DNA from: Engraulis encrasicolus
Taxonomy: Eukaryota > Chordata > Actinopteri > Clupeiformes > Engraulidae
NCBI RefSeq assembly: GCF_034702125.1
Contig: NW_026945753.1
Location: 157,001 to 221,000, forward strand
Length of the DNA: 64,000 nucleotides
Direction of reading: 5' to 3'
Made by a program: the position numbers and the translations under genes
Shown here: in pieces, positions 45,733 through 57,844 of the stretch
Numbering within the stretch: the stretch's first letter is position 1
Layout: every line of letters starts with the position of its first letter
Notes under the pieces: model-generated
Databases searched by the model: none
What the model was told of the DNA's origin: nothing
The model's input: only the letters and a program-made list of their open reading frames with translations

Positions 45733-47453
45733 TTAAAGGGACACTCCACCCATTTTGCATTAGGCTTTCCATTGCTAGACACCCAGTCATACTTTTGAAT
45801 GGTCTTGCAAAAATCTCTCAATTCCCTCTGAGACAGGAGAAACCCGCTTTCATATCCTAACACTTCCTCTGTCAATGGTCATTTTGCATCATTGACGGAG
45901 GAAGTGAAAGAGAGGTGGATTTCTGTTGAGACTACAAGCCTTTTTCCCCACCCTTTCAACCCTGCTCATAGGTCTGTTAGAGCATTAGGTCCCACCCCCT
46001 ATCACAGATCAGTGTCCCAGTGCTTTTGAAATCACTGGCAATGAGGCTCCAGTGAGCAGTGTTGCCAGATTGGGCTGTTTCCCACCCAATTGGGCTGCTT
46101 GGGATGGCCGTCTGCGGGTAAAAATGGCATTTTACAGGAAAACTCGCCCAATCTTTCCCATCGACATCAATAGAATTGGGCGGGATTTAGTGCTTCCAGG
46201 CGGGTTTTGAGCATTTTTTGGGCTGGAAATCATCAGCCTCATCTGGCAACACTGCCAGTAAGTCACTGGCATAGCTGGAAAGGAGAAGCTGGACCACACT
46301 GCAGCTTAGTTTTCAAGACTTTATTTTGTGCACACACCCGACCAACGTTTCGGTGTTGCTACACCTTCTTCAGAGTCAAATGATAGCAAGAGAGAGACAC
46401 ACATTTCAAGACTTGACATTCACAGGTGATCCCACTTGGTTTGGCTAAATTGGTCTCATCTCATTGCAGGTAATTGACCCCACCCCCCAACACCAGGACA
46501 AGATTGCAGACAATTAGACAGAGAGGCTTCGTAGAAAGGCATTTTGGATTCATACTCTAAATTCAGTGGAGCCTCAGGGCATAAATGAGGAAAACAATAT
46601 GTCTTGCTCTCTGTAACAAACTGTTCCAGCATCGCGGCTGTGGTCTTGTAATGATTGTAGCTGTGGTTTTATTGACAATGTTCATTGTGTATTGTTTTTT
46701 TTAACTTTTTTATTTTGTTTTGGGAAGTTGGCAAGCTGTCTAATTGTCTACAATCTTGTCCTGGTGTTGGGGGGTGGGGTCAATTACCTGCAATGAGATC
46801 AGACCAATTTAGCCAAACCAAGTAGGATCACCTGTGAATGTCAAGTCTTGAAATGTGTGTCTCTCTCTTGCTATCATTTGACTCTGAAGAAGGTGTAGCA
46901 ACACAGAAACGTTGGTCGCGTGTGTGCACAAAATAAAGTCTTGAAAACTAAGCTGCAGTGTGCTCCAGCTTCTCCTTTCCAGTGATGTCTGTCCCACTGT
47001 GATGCACCTGCAAGCAGGGTTGCCAGATGAGGCTGATGATTTCCAGCCCAAAAAATGCTCAAAACCAGCCTAGAAGCTCAAAATCCCGCCCAATTCTATT
47101 GATTTCTATGGCTAAAATTGGTCAGGTTTTTCTGCTAAATGCCATTTTTACCCGCACACGACCATCCTAAGCAGCCCAATTGGGCGGGAAACAACCCAAT
47201 CTGGCAACACTGCCTGCAAGCTGAGGGAGGGATGATGCATAGAGTCCCAAATAACTGGGTGTGGCCTGTGGAACTTGAGCATTGCAGTGCATTATGGGGA
47301 TTGTTGTCACAAATCCACAAGCACTAAAAGTCATTTTCTGCCTTTTCTTGGCCAAGAAGGCACCAAATTAGAAATGTATGTTACTATTCTACTATAAATA
47401 TGACCCACTTTCAGTAACATATTCATGTCTCCACCGGTGGAATGCCCCTTTAA
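45733..47453. mobile_element. TTAA-flanked MITE carrying a large nested palindrome
   Basis: TTAAAGGGACACTCCACC at the left and GGTGGAATGCCCCTTTAA at the right are inverted ends with TTAA borders. The 1.72-kb length is mostly due to the nested palindrome at 46046-47215. Confidence 0.75.
46046..47215. mobile_element. Nested palindromic element, ~460-bp arms
   Basis: The arm from 46046 (GTGTTGCCAGATTGGGC) to about 46510 is repeated in reverse complement from about 46735 to 47215. The outer part is the TGTTGCCAGATTGGGC repeat widespread in fish. The inner part contains the CTCTGAAGAAGGTGTAGCAA and AAACGTTGGTCG segment. The two arms show a few substitutions. Fold-back pairing would be extensive. 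Confidence 0.85.
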
Positions 47454-47650
47454 GCTTACTGTACATGCATTTTATATCTTGCTCATGTTTCAACGATGTA
47501 GGCCAAAGTTAAGTCTTCATCAGATGGTCACATGGATGTTGACGTGTGACGTGTGACGTCCTTTAAAATCAGCTGTTCTTTTGTATGGTGTGACCTTCCT
47601 GTCAATATTGACATGTTGGTCACACCTCCTGCTGTCACAGCTCATTCACC

Positions 47651-48130
47651 ATAGAGGTAGAAAATAACACTAGAGGTGACACGGCAATCCGCGACAGAAC
47701 TGGGAAATGGCACATGGAGCTTCCCAACTTCTGTAGGTAGTGTAGGCGCCTTCAGTCAATGCAAGTCAATGGAGAACACGCCCACACCTGTCAAAACATG
47801 GATTATAACTGTGTGGATATGAAACAACACATTAAGACCAGATTTGAAATGTCTAAATATCTACTTAAATCATATAGTGATATAGAGTCGATAAAATACA
47901 TTTAAAAATCAAATTATAACCTTTATGAACATATTAAGCAACACACTTCAACTATTGTCCTTGTATAGTATGTTGATGTACATTTTCACATGATTAAGTC
48001 ATTTTTGACAGAGGTGAGCCTCCTTCTCCATTAATTTCCATCTCTCTGATCTACCTACAGGGAATGGCAGCTACAGATTGCCGTAAAAAGGAGGGCGGGG
48101 TCACCTCTAGTGTTATTTTCTACCTCTATG
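47651..48130. mobile_element. MITE with 9-bp target-site duplication
   Basis: The inverted ends ATAGAGGTAGAAAATAACAC and its inverse are flanked by TCATTCACC on both sides (47642-47650 and 48131-48139). A 9-bp duplication is typical of Mutator-like elements. It is 480 bp and non-coding. Confidence 0.82.
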
Positions 48131-49767
48131 TCATTCACCTGGAGTGCGTTTTAATATGTGACCTTGCCGCCTCCACTTGCTTCTCATCATGATGACATCA
48201 CAGACAACAGCATTATATTTCAATATCTTACAAAAGCTCAATTATAGAGTCTTTTTCTCATTTGCAATTGGGATGGTGAATGAAAAACAGTCCCTCAAAA
48301 GTTATTGTGGCGAGGCTGACAGCTGGGAAACTTTATTGTTTTCTCCACGGAGGAGGGGCCAGGAGGCGGGGCGAGGAGACAAGCACAAGTGGAGGAGGCA
48401 AGGTCACATATTGGGATGCACCCATACTGTATGGGGCACCTAAGTCACGCCCTCTACTTCCTGGTTCTTGGGGCAGGGAGAGTCAAAAAATGATTACTGG
48501 GCTTGAAAATGATAGTCAGGCTCATTACGTTTGGATCTGAACCTTTCGCTGGATTTTTATGGGGATTTGGAAAACTATACATTTTTGAAAAGTATATTGC
48601 ATAAGCAATCAGAAAAACCATGTTTCCATTTGCACAAATGTCTGCATGGCGGCCATCTTGGATTTTTCAAAATGGCTTCCGAAAAACCATAATTTTGCAA
48701 TATCTCAGCTTCTGAATGAGCTAAAACATTGATTCAAACTGCTAAACCTACATTTTCAGGGTCACTGAATCTATTGGTGGTAGTTTTAATGTTCTCAGAC
48801 AGTTTGTTACCATGCTAATTTATTTGAACTGGTGATTTACTGTATAGTATCTACAAGTAGATGCATGTCTGTCAAGCCCACCATACAAAACATCCCAGCT
48901 AGAATGTGCAAAACAGTTTACGTGTCCAGCATTGTGCTGTATATATCCAGGCTTGCTTGTGCAAAGCTCATACCAGCTACATTGTATCCAGTAAACAGGA
49001 GCAGTGCCATGTAGTGAATATATTGAATGTCAACAGGCGTTAAATTTTTGCCTTTTGCCTTCCTTCAGCATGCATGTATTTTCTGTATGATGATCCTGGA
49101 AACTGACTGCAAGACACAGTTACAAATCAAGTAATAAATTGGTGTTATTAATATTGTTAATGCACATACTGTCATTAACTGGTGTTGGTGATGGTGGTGG
49201 AGTGTAACGGTGAGGGTTCTGTTTGCTGTTTGTTCTGGTTATAATCATGGGTGAAGAGCATCGAGGTGAACAAGAGGCATTATCAAGCATTATGAGCTCA
49301 TTAACTGGAAGCTGTGTGTTTTATGCCAGTCTGACGATGCCAAAAGGTGGTTCTGGTCCAGAATCCAAGATTAGACGCCGATGGACATGTACTGGAAGTA
49401 GTTCAAGAGGGGGCCAGTCTGAGTGATGGGGGCTATGTTAAAATCAAAAGACGACTGCAGAACTGCACTAGACAGGCCACAACCTCCCAGTGATGCAGCA
49501 CCTTCTGCACTGCTTCTAGGCAGGCCAAGAGAAATGTAAATATTGTTTCTGATCTCAAAAAAATCGGGAACTCCACTCACTTGGTCGGACAACAGTCAAC
49601 CAGTAGCAAACCTAAGGAGGCAGATCAACCATGCCGTTTGGGAAATGTTAATTGTTATGGACTTGGTCAGACCAAGTCTCGAAAAATGACTGAAAAATGA
49701 CTGACCCACCTCAGCATCTGATTCTTCTCCACTATCCACAAGATTTCGTACGAGTCCACTCGATAAG

Positions 49768-49959
49768 AAACCATGCTTCTTCTACCAAAAGGACGATAGT
49801 GAACTGCTTTATCAGGTCAAAACTGCAAATGGCAGTAAAACTCTAAAGGCTGCTGTAAAGTCCCAGAATCCCACCCTGAAAACAAGAATGACCACCAGCA
49901 TCTCAGCAGATGATGCACATTCAATTGCTGTCCAATATCACAAAGATTGCATTCAGTAG
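49768..49959 (+). pseudogene. Element-borne protein fragment (C..C..H..C type)
   Basis: The frame reads KPCFFYQKDDSELLYQVKTA and continues to QYHKDCIQ before a stop. It resembles the N-terminal zinc-binding block (CFFC...YH..C) of a transposon-borne protein family common in fish and invertebrates, with the second Cys replaced by Tyr. The mirror copy lies in the right arm near 50480-50690. Neither is intact. Confidence 0.4.
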
Positions 49960-50071
49960 AAAGTGGCTGAAAAAGAGAATCCTCACAGTCTTGCCATGAC
50001 TGAAATCTGTCTGTTCTAAATGACCTAAAGAAGTCAAAAGTCCCTACTATCCAGAAGCATGTGAAGAAGAC

Positions 50072-50293
50072 ATGGTTCATGCTGCAATGACAACTGATGA
50101 ATATGATAACATGAAAGCAATTTACAAAGCAGCACAGGTGACAAGGACAAACATTGCAACCTTCACCAAGACAGGCCAGGGAACAGATGCCATACAAGTA
50201 TACAGCAACATCAATGATGTCCCAGCTGAATTGTACAGACTAGCAAGGGTGTGTCTCTCTTTCGGCCACTTTCTACTGAATGCAAGTTCATGA
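50072..50293 (+). other. Open frame across the palindrome spacer
   Basis: Seventy-three codons (MVHAAMTTDEYDNMKAIYKA...) run through the unpaired spacer into the right arm. It may continue the same element-borne protein as 49768-49959. I do not recognise it. Confidence 0.25.
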
Positions 50294-51920
50294 TTCTCCA
50301 AGGCTTATGAATCAAGCATGTTGACATACATTTTTTTCAATGATGTCCATGCTTTGTTTTGCGTTTCCACATCAATACGGTTGATCAGCTCAAGCAGACA
50401 TGTTAACGTCAAGGCTTCTTTGAGAGTTGTATTTCTGTCAGGCCTGAGTCTCGCCGTACATGACACATGTTTTGTCCCACAATCTTTGTGATATCATACA
50501 TCAATTGCATGTGCATCATCTGCTGAGATGCGGGTGTTCAGTCTAGTTTTGAGTGTGAGATTCTGGGACTGTTCCAAAGCAGCCTTTGGAGATTTTCCGG
50601 CATTTGCAGTTCTGACCAGATAAAGTAGTTCACCATCGGCCTTTTGGCAGATGGAGCTTTGTTTCTTGACGAGTGGAGTGGAGAAGAATTAGATGTTGAG
50701 GGGCCTGGGTCATCCATTTCTGTTCATCCTCTCTTCTTGCCACGCTTCTTGGCTGTGCACCGTCCTGTAGAAATGATGTGCATGTTGGTTGCTTGCATGC
50801 TGTATTTGAACCTTGTTGGTTGCACCTGAGTGACAGGAGAGATGCTAGACTGCTTTCTGTATCCCTGGTGTCTCAGCTGTGCAGGTCTGCAGTTGTCTTT
50901 GGATTTAACATGGTCCCAATCACTCAGACTGACCCTCTCTTGAACTACTTCTCGTACATGTCCATTAGTGTCTAATCTTGGATTCTGGACCAGAACCACC
51001 GTCTTGGTATCATCAGACTGGCATAGAATACACAGCTTCCAGTTAATGAGCTCATGGGCTTGACATGTCTCTTGTTCACCTCGATGTTCTTCACCCATGA
51101 ATATAACCAGAACAAACAGCAAACAGAACCCTCACTGTTACACTAAAGCACACTCACCAACACCAGTTAATGACATGCTCATATGAGCATTAATAATATT
51201 AATAACACCAATTGATTTGTCACTCTGTCTTGCAGTCAGTTTCCAGTATTATCATACAGAAAATGCATGCATGCTGAAGGATTCCCCCAAATGAAAAAAT
51301 TGAACACCTGTTGACACTCATTCACTATGTGGCGCTGCTCCTGTATACTGGATACAATGTAGCTGTGAGATTTGCACAGGCAAGCCTGTAAATGTACAGC
51401 AAAAAGTTTTGCACATTCAAGCTGGGATGTTTTAAATGGTGGGCCATCTACTCATAAATACTATAAATCAATAGTTCAAATAAATTGGTGTGGTAACAAA
51501 ATGTCTGACAACAATAAAACTAACACCATTAGATTCAGTGACCCTGAAAATGTTGGTTAAGCAGTTAAAATCAATGTTCTAACTTATTCAGAAGCTGAGA
51601 AATGACAAAATATAGGTTTTTCGGACGCCATTTTGAAAAATCCAAGATGGCCGCCACCTGTGCAAATGGAAACATTGTTTTTCTGATTGCTTATACTATC
51701 TACTTTTCAAAAATGTATAGTTTTCCAAATCCCCATAAAAATCCAGCAAAAATACATAATGAACTTGACTATGAGTGATTTTTGGATTTGTGGTGCATGG
51801 GTGGAGGTCCAAGGTTTGGATTGGTATAAAAAAAAACCTCATTTTCAATCCCAGGAATTATTTTTTGACTCCCCCTGCCCCATGAACCAGGAAGTAGAGG
51901 GGGCGTGACTTAGGTGCCCC

Positions 51921-54100
51921 GTAACGTTCACGTGCGTGGGGACGTGGGACGAAGGCAGCACAAGTGCGAGAGCTCAGTCGTGCTTTTCACACTGGACGGT
52001 CTGCAGGCACATTATATGCGTGGGAATCAGCTTCTAGCCCAGGCCTTTCCACGCAGCCCATACGTTCCAATGTGATCCTGCTCACAGCACGCTCACGCCC
52101 ACACAGTAAATAGACTCAAGTTTTGTTTTCAAGTTGCAACACACACTTGTCTGGGCTCCCGCTTCCAAGCCCATCCTTGTGAAGTGCTGACAGCACGCTT
52201 CGGTGTGAAAGGAATAACCTGTTTTCATGTTTTCTAACCATTTCTGACTGAGCACAGATACATTCTGACACGTTTTGGCCTCACCCCGTGCTTGCAGTGT
52301 GAATGAGCCATTAGCACCTCAGACATCAACATGATCCATGTGACCCTCTGATGAAGACGGAAGTTACGCCGCCGAAACATGTCATCTGAAGTATAAAACC
52401 TTTGCATTTCTGAAACAAAAGAAAAGCTTAAACGATAATTGCACTATTTTGAACATTTAGCGCCTTTTCTGAGTTGTTCGCAATGTAGGCAAACATCAAC
52501 GGTGAGAGGGAATCTGACACAACGCAGACAACTCATAAAAGGGACTTAATGTGTCCTTATAGACTTGATTCATAGTTAGAATGTAAGGCATGTGTTTGAA
52601 GACTGATACAGGCACAGGTCTGAAAAAGCTATTTAACTGGATGTACAGAGACGGAAGTTAAAAAAGTTCTCATCATCTTTATATAAATCTTGCAAGAGAT
52701 CACATGAATAAATTAATGTGTGCTGCAATGTAATGAACTTATTTTCATCATTCTTTATTTTTTTGCATTCACATAGCATTTAAATTCATGTAGTGTCATG
52801 TCACCTTGACACTTAATAATTCAATAAAAGTGCATAGCACTGCCATGAAGAATCACTTTTGATAAATGTGAGGTGGTCACAGTACAGTTGAGAGGTAATG
52901 TCTCAATTGTATCCGCCCCGAAACTCCATAGGTTTACATGTTATAAGCCAAATTACTGTATAAAAATAGGGTTTATTACAATTATACTTTTGCTAATCTG
53001 AAACTTTGCTTGATTAAGAAAAAATAGATTAATTACTGAAATTAAGTCTGTCACACTTTAAAGCCTTTGGTACGCTTGCTGCGTGCTGTAAATTATGCGC
53101 GTCACCGCGTGCAACCGAATGCCCATGTTTGCTTTAAAAGCAGTAGACCAAGACACAAAATACTGGCGGTGTCATCCAGGGGGCAGAGAGCGCGCAGCAT
53201 TGCGATGTGGAAATTGGGAACACCAACAGCAAGGGGGGAAAAAAAGAAAAAAAAGGACTCCGCAGGCAAGGAGACGATACTGCTACTGCTCCTATATTTT
53301 CAAATTGCAATGGGGAAGTATTATAGCAAATGTTTGTAGTTTCGGACAAGCTCCATGAGACACTAATAAAATGTTCTGCCATCGTCCTTTTCATCAGAAG
53401 CACTTGCGTGGAACTGTGCAGTCTTTCTTAGGATCGCCCCCAGCAACTTTAAAGATATCACACCTAACGCACGCGTTTGGTTGCCGTGTCTAACGCGCAC
53501 GAAATTGACATTAAATACGCATGTTAACATGTTCATGCACAAATCGTGCCCACGCACGTGCCTAAAACAACATTTTCCTTTCTTGTAACAAACAATATAT
53601 GACCTTTCAACTTCCCATTGTTTTGTTTGAATGGTGTCTCAATTGTACTCTTCTCTCAACTGTAAGCTAAAATCAGGCCTCTTCTTTTTGATTAATTGAA
53701 AGACATTTAAAACTCTCAGACATGATGTATTGTCTATATGTTAGCAAACACATCGAAAATCTAAAAAAACACCTCACTATCTTTTAATTGTCCAATTTGT
53801 GAGTGCAGTGAGTTAACTCAACTCTACTCTCTTATTAACAGTAAATGCATAAAAACACAGCAACATCATGCTAGCAAGTAGACAATTTTCACAGAAATAT
53901 TTCTATGCTGGAAATAATCACACATACAGGTATAGGCCTACATACTCAAATCATCCAGACTGCCCTCCCAATTCATGACGTTGTTTAATGATACTGCATT
54001 TTGGCCTGAACTGAACTGGAGTGTTGTCATTCTCCTCCACTATTCGGTTGAGTTTCCGTCTCTAAAAGTAGTTGGATCTCTACTGTCTATTCCCCCCCCA
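51921..54100. other. Intergenic, mostly unrecognised
   Basis: At 52345-52395 GATGAAGACGG...CGCCGAAACATG resembles the GATGAAG...CGAAACGTT motif seen in the 46-47 kb palindrome. At 52427-52551 a short TTAA-bounded hairpin (TTTTCTGAGTTGTTCGCAATG) is a diverged relative of the MITE at 15521-16177. No gene is seen. Confidence 0.4.
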
Positions 54101-54110
54101 CCTCCCCTCT

Positions 54111-54215
54111 CTCTCTGCTCTTCTCCTCCATCTGTCTTTTGAACACTCCCTCCATCTTATGCTTGATGATGCCAATGTTGTGCTGTGGTGGAGGCAGGAT
54201 GATCTTCGTGAGAAA
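54111..54215 (-). pseudogene. Relic of an AIG1-gene coiled-coil tail
   Basis: The minus strand reads FLTKIILPPPQHNIGIIKHK, then MEGVFKRQMEEKSRE. This matches the C-terminal coil of pseudogene C (NLMKIILPQLQRNISISKEK, MEAEFNRQMEEKNRE). No AIG1 domain lies next to it, so it is a truncated copy just downstream of C. Confidence 0.65.
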
Positions 54216-54589
54216 AAATGGCCTGTTTGCTGATGGATTCTAGCCTGGTTCTGACCATCCCATAATACTACCATTTCATTTCATATTCATGTTCTGGGGG
54301 TTGTGTGATCTGGCGCGATTACAGGAAGCAGGAAGTTTGCACTCAGTTATGGTTTGAAATGATTGGACAGCTCTCACCCAAACGCCGACAGTTACTTAAT
54401 AACAACATAGCGCAGACCAATGGCTCTGGCGCAGACGTCTACGTCATCGTCATGAGCGTCCTCCCCCTTTCGCAACCCACGTGGACCGCTTATTTGCTTA
54501 TTGGCTGTTTTCTGGGGAGGATTGAAATCGCAGACCAGTACAGAGCCAAGTCCCTTAGTTGGCGGAACTGCGAAGGGTGGCACGCGAGG

Positions 54590-55790
54590 CTAGATGGGTT
54601 CTGGATCGGCTGCTATGAGCAGGTCTCTGCCGAGTCTCTGGATGGCCTCTACGTCCTCTTCTATTTCTGCCTCCTTCTCTTCCAGCTGCTTTCTCAGTCT
54701 CTCCATCTCTCTGTTTTTCTCCCTCCCATCTTCTAATTCTGACTCTCTCTCTTTTAACTGTTGCCTCAATCTCTCCATCTCTCTGTTCTTCTCCTCCATC
54801 TGTCTGTTAAACTCTGCCTCCATCTTCTCCTTGGAGATGCTGATGTTTCTCTGTAGTTGAGGCAGGATGATCTTCATGAGGTTTGTCTCTGCTTCAGCCC
54901 TGGCCTCTCTCTCAAAGCTCTCTCTCATCTCCTCCATCTCCTCTCTGTGTCTCTCCTCCATCTCTCTCCTCTCTCTTTCTCTCTTTTCTTTCACGCTATT
55001 CAACTTTCCCTCCATCTCCTCCCTAAGAGCCGACTCTCTCTTTAACTCTCTCTCCAGTTCTCTCCTCTTTTCCTCATCCCTCTCTTCTTTTAAATCCTTC
55101 TCCAGTTCTGTCATTCTCTCATTTAAATGTCTAATTTGACCTTCGTGCTGCTTAATCTCTCCCTCCCTCCTCCTCAGATTATCCTGTATATTTTTTTCAA
55201 GCTCCTCTCGCTTTTCCCTTTCCTCCTTTAGTCTCCTCTCCTTCTCCTCCCTTAGTTTACTCTCCTCTACCTCTCGTTCTCTCTGCATCCTTCTCTGTAG
55301 CTCTCTGAGCTGTCTTTCTGCCTCCTCATAGGTCTCACTACTGTAGAATGTATGTCTGTTTCCTGACACCATCACTACTATCTTCTCTAGCAGCTGTGTG
55401 ACATCAGTGTCATCAGGCCTGTCCCTAATATTGAGAAGGTGACACCTGTTCCCACATTTCTCTACCAGCTGCTGGAGCTCCTGGCTCCCTGTCAGGAGTA
55501 ACTCTTCCACACCCCTCTCTCCTAGCCCCTCACTATGGGTGAAGAGGATAAGTGTGTGTCTCCAACATCCCTCCCCAAAAATGGCCTCCATCTTTTCCAG
55601 AATCCTCCTTTCTTCCCCTTCAGACGGCTCCACTGGAACCACCAGGAGGAAGGCGTGGGGTCCTGGGGCAGACAGACGGACACAATCTCCTACGTCCTGC
55701 CTAATGTCCTTCTGTGTCCACCACAGTCACCCGTCTCCCAGCCACCTCCCCATGTCTGCTCTCACTGTACTGGCTCTCTGTGGATGTGTG
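54590..55790 (-). pseudogene. Gene C: AIG1 pseudogene with intact coiled-coil tail
   Basis: Homology to the gene B AIG1 exon starts at 55790, after the P-loop: G1 is missing entirely. Within G3 about 29 bp are absent between GTGGTGGACACA and GAAGGACATTAGG, which shifts the frame, and a stop follows. From about 55640 a long frame is open for 350 codons to 54590: VPVEPSEGEERRILEKMEAI, EKCGNRCHLLN, then a coil of about 230 residues with NLMKIILPQLQRN and ending AADPEPI. The long open tail may mean recent inactivation or translation from a downstream start. Upstream linker exon: 56783-56748. Confidence 0.75.
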
Positions 55791-55980
55791 TAAATGTCAT
55801 GGTTTCTTTGACTTAATCTGAATCTAAACCCTGCTGTCAGCCTGCTCCACTAAATGCAGTTCAGACTGTAATTCCTGCCGTTGTGTAGGTCTCCTCCAGC
55901 AGCTCTCCATTATATTGCAACAGAAGCACGACCAGAAGCAGGATCTCTCCTTAGCTGAACCAGCAGTCGCTCCTCCCACT

Positions 55981-56012
55981 GCACACACACACACACACAG
56001 GCACGCATGCAC

Positions 56013-56043
<31 letters not shown>
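55981..56043. repeat. (AC)n microsatellite
   Basis: An imperfect AC run. Confidence 0.93.
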
Positions 56044-56102
56044 AACAAAGGAAATATAGAATGTGTGCATTCTTACAGTACCCATCTATATTGGCACGAG
56101 TA

Positions 56103-56165
56103 TCCATGGTGTAATTGCGAGGGAGTTGGACTGTAGATCACAGTGTTGCAAGTTCAATCCCCACC
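56103..56165 (+). repeat. tRNA-derived SINE head
   Basis: ATGGTGTAATTGCGAGGGAG (A-box-like) and GCAAGTTCAATCCCC (B-box) are at tRNA-like spacing. No intact cloverleaf or body is seen. Confidence 0.55.
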
Positions 56166-56498
56166 TTTACCAATTTGAACAAAGTCCCACAAGAGCCCAC
56201 TTTCAGATTGCAGTATCTAAAAAAACTACTCAAAGTAGGCCTTTAACAATTTCAAGGGATAGCATTTGGAACATATTCTTGTGATATGTGGATGTTTACA
56301 CATCCTCTTGTGATTAACAACATTTTTATGGGAGCTTAAACGTTGCTCGTAATATCAAAAAACTTAGATAATATTCTGTCTCAATTTGTTGAAATGAGGT
56401 TTTAAAAATCCATTCCTGTGTGATCAGCAGCTCATGTAAAAGCTCCTGAGAACTTTACAAAACTATAAGGAGTTGGGAGCTATAATGTTGCACTTGTC
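56166..56498. other. Intergenic, nothing recognised
   Basis: No gene or repeat is identified between the SINE head and the pentanucleotide array. Confidence 0.4.
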
Positions 56499-56541
56499 CT
56501 ATTCCTATTTCCTATTCCTATTCCTATTCCTATTCCTATTG
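56499..56541. repeat. (ATTCC)n pentanucleotide array
   Basis: About eight units, followed by a fragment ending GGTTTGGTGTGGAATGACCC that belongs to the GGGTCATTCC repeat family. Confidence 0.9.
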
Positions 56542-56747
56542 TCAACCTCCTTGGTTTTTTTTGCAGCTAAATCTGAGATGGTCGTGCGGGATGATTCAGT
56601 GGTTTGGTGTGGAATGACCCAGGCATGTTCTTGCACTCATTTTGGGGTTTTGAAAATATTAAAAAAAATTAGCAAGTAGCATTGTGATAATGTTCTTCTA
56701 TCAGAATGCTACACATATAGATTGAGCTGAGGCTGCTGATGACTTAC

Positions 56748-56783
56748 TGAAAGGAGGCTCCTCCATGCTGAATCTTCTCCTCG
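56748..56783 (-). CDS. Linker exon of gene C (RRxS)
   Basis: A 36-nt phase 1-1 exon between GTGTCTTACAG and GTAAGTC. It encodes RRRFSMEEPPF and matches the linker exons of A and B in position and RRxS core. With pseudogene C downstream it is probably no longer functional. Confidence 0.5.
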
Positions 56784-56804
56784 CTGTAAGACACACGTGC
56801 GCGC

Positions 56805-56922
<118 letters not shown>

Positions 56923-57307
56923 GATCAGAACCCTACACTCTTAGAAATTACTCTTGTTAGAAATTACTCTGTTACTCTTGGTCAGTTTCAACAACAACAA
57001 AAAAACACAAAAAAGACAACTACTGTGAAAATATTACTTTGAGTCAGGTGTTGAGCATAAACAATAGGCACTGCACAATAGCAGCATTGCCGTTGTGGAA
57101 CAAATCAAGTTATTTTAGGCAGCACCATTGAAACCCATTCATCCTTCACTTGTCCACGATAGCTACAACCTGCAATACCACCCAAAGAACTTCTATAATT
57201 CTTGTTAAAGGTGCAGTGTGTAGAATGTGGACAGAAAGGGTACTACAACTATGCTGCTCATTGACACTGTGTTGCCGATTACCAGATTTGATATTTTCCT
57301 GAATATT

Positions 57308-57720
57308 TACACTCTGAGAAATAAAGGTCAGAAAAAGTACCATTTCGTTGCTGGGGCAGTACCCTCCAGGGCAGAACCCTCTGTGTCATCATTGTAACAG
57401 GCTACTACAAATAAGTGCCCCTTCAGCTCCTACCTTTTAGTCATAATTATGTTCCTACCAAGCAACAAATGGCTCAACGCTTCAGCGCTACATTCAAAAA
57501 AGGATTTGTTAGATTAACCTACACTCTCAGAAATAAAGGTACAGGAAATGCAAAAAAGGAACAAGTCTTGTCACTGGGGCAGGACCCTCCTGGGGGACTT
57601 CGTTGTGTCTTATGAATGGCTACAAATAATGACTCCTTCAGTTTGTACCATTTAGGCGTAAATATTGTATGTTTCCTACAAATGCCTCGTAGCTCAGGTT
57701 CACTCAAAAAAGGACTTGTT
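57308..57720. repeat. ~215-bp tandem direct repeat
   Basis: ACTCT(G/C)AGAAATAAAGGT begins two diverged copies (about 57308 and 57524). Each continues through GGGGCAG(T/G)ACCCTCC and CTACAAATAA. This start sequence is a common fish interspersed repeat. Confidence 0.75.
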
Positions 57721-57844
57721 CGATTTACATGGTACTCTTTCACCTGTATATAAATCTGAGCTATCAACTCTATTTTTTTAATGGTAAAATCCCACCATGT
57801 GCTACTAGATACTATGTGAGTATAAATTATATTCAAATAGTAGC

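Larger units (their letters stand above)
48433..51920. mobile_element. 3.5-kb palindromic fold-back element
   Basis: GGGGCACCTAAGTCACGCCC at 48433 is inverted at 51901-51920. The two arms, about 1.55 kb (to about 49984) and 1.67 kb (from about 50255), are related along most of their length, with a roughly 270-bp spacer. Matching blocks include the GGCGGCCATCTTGGA segment, the CAGGAGCAGTGCCA segment, and the block with ATGGGTGAAGA. Arm divergence is modest. The left arm also holds a copy of the 28.3-28.55 kb repeat. Confidence 0.88.

Noticed and set aside
54305..54736. A 143-codon plus-strand frame
   Set aside because: Partly antisense to the pseudogene C tail and otherwise without family resemblance.
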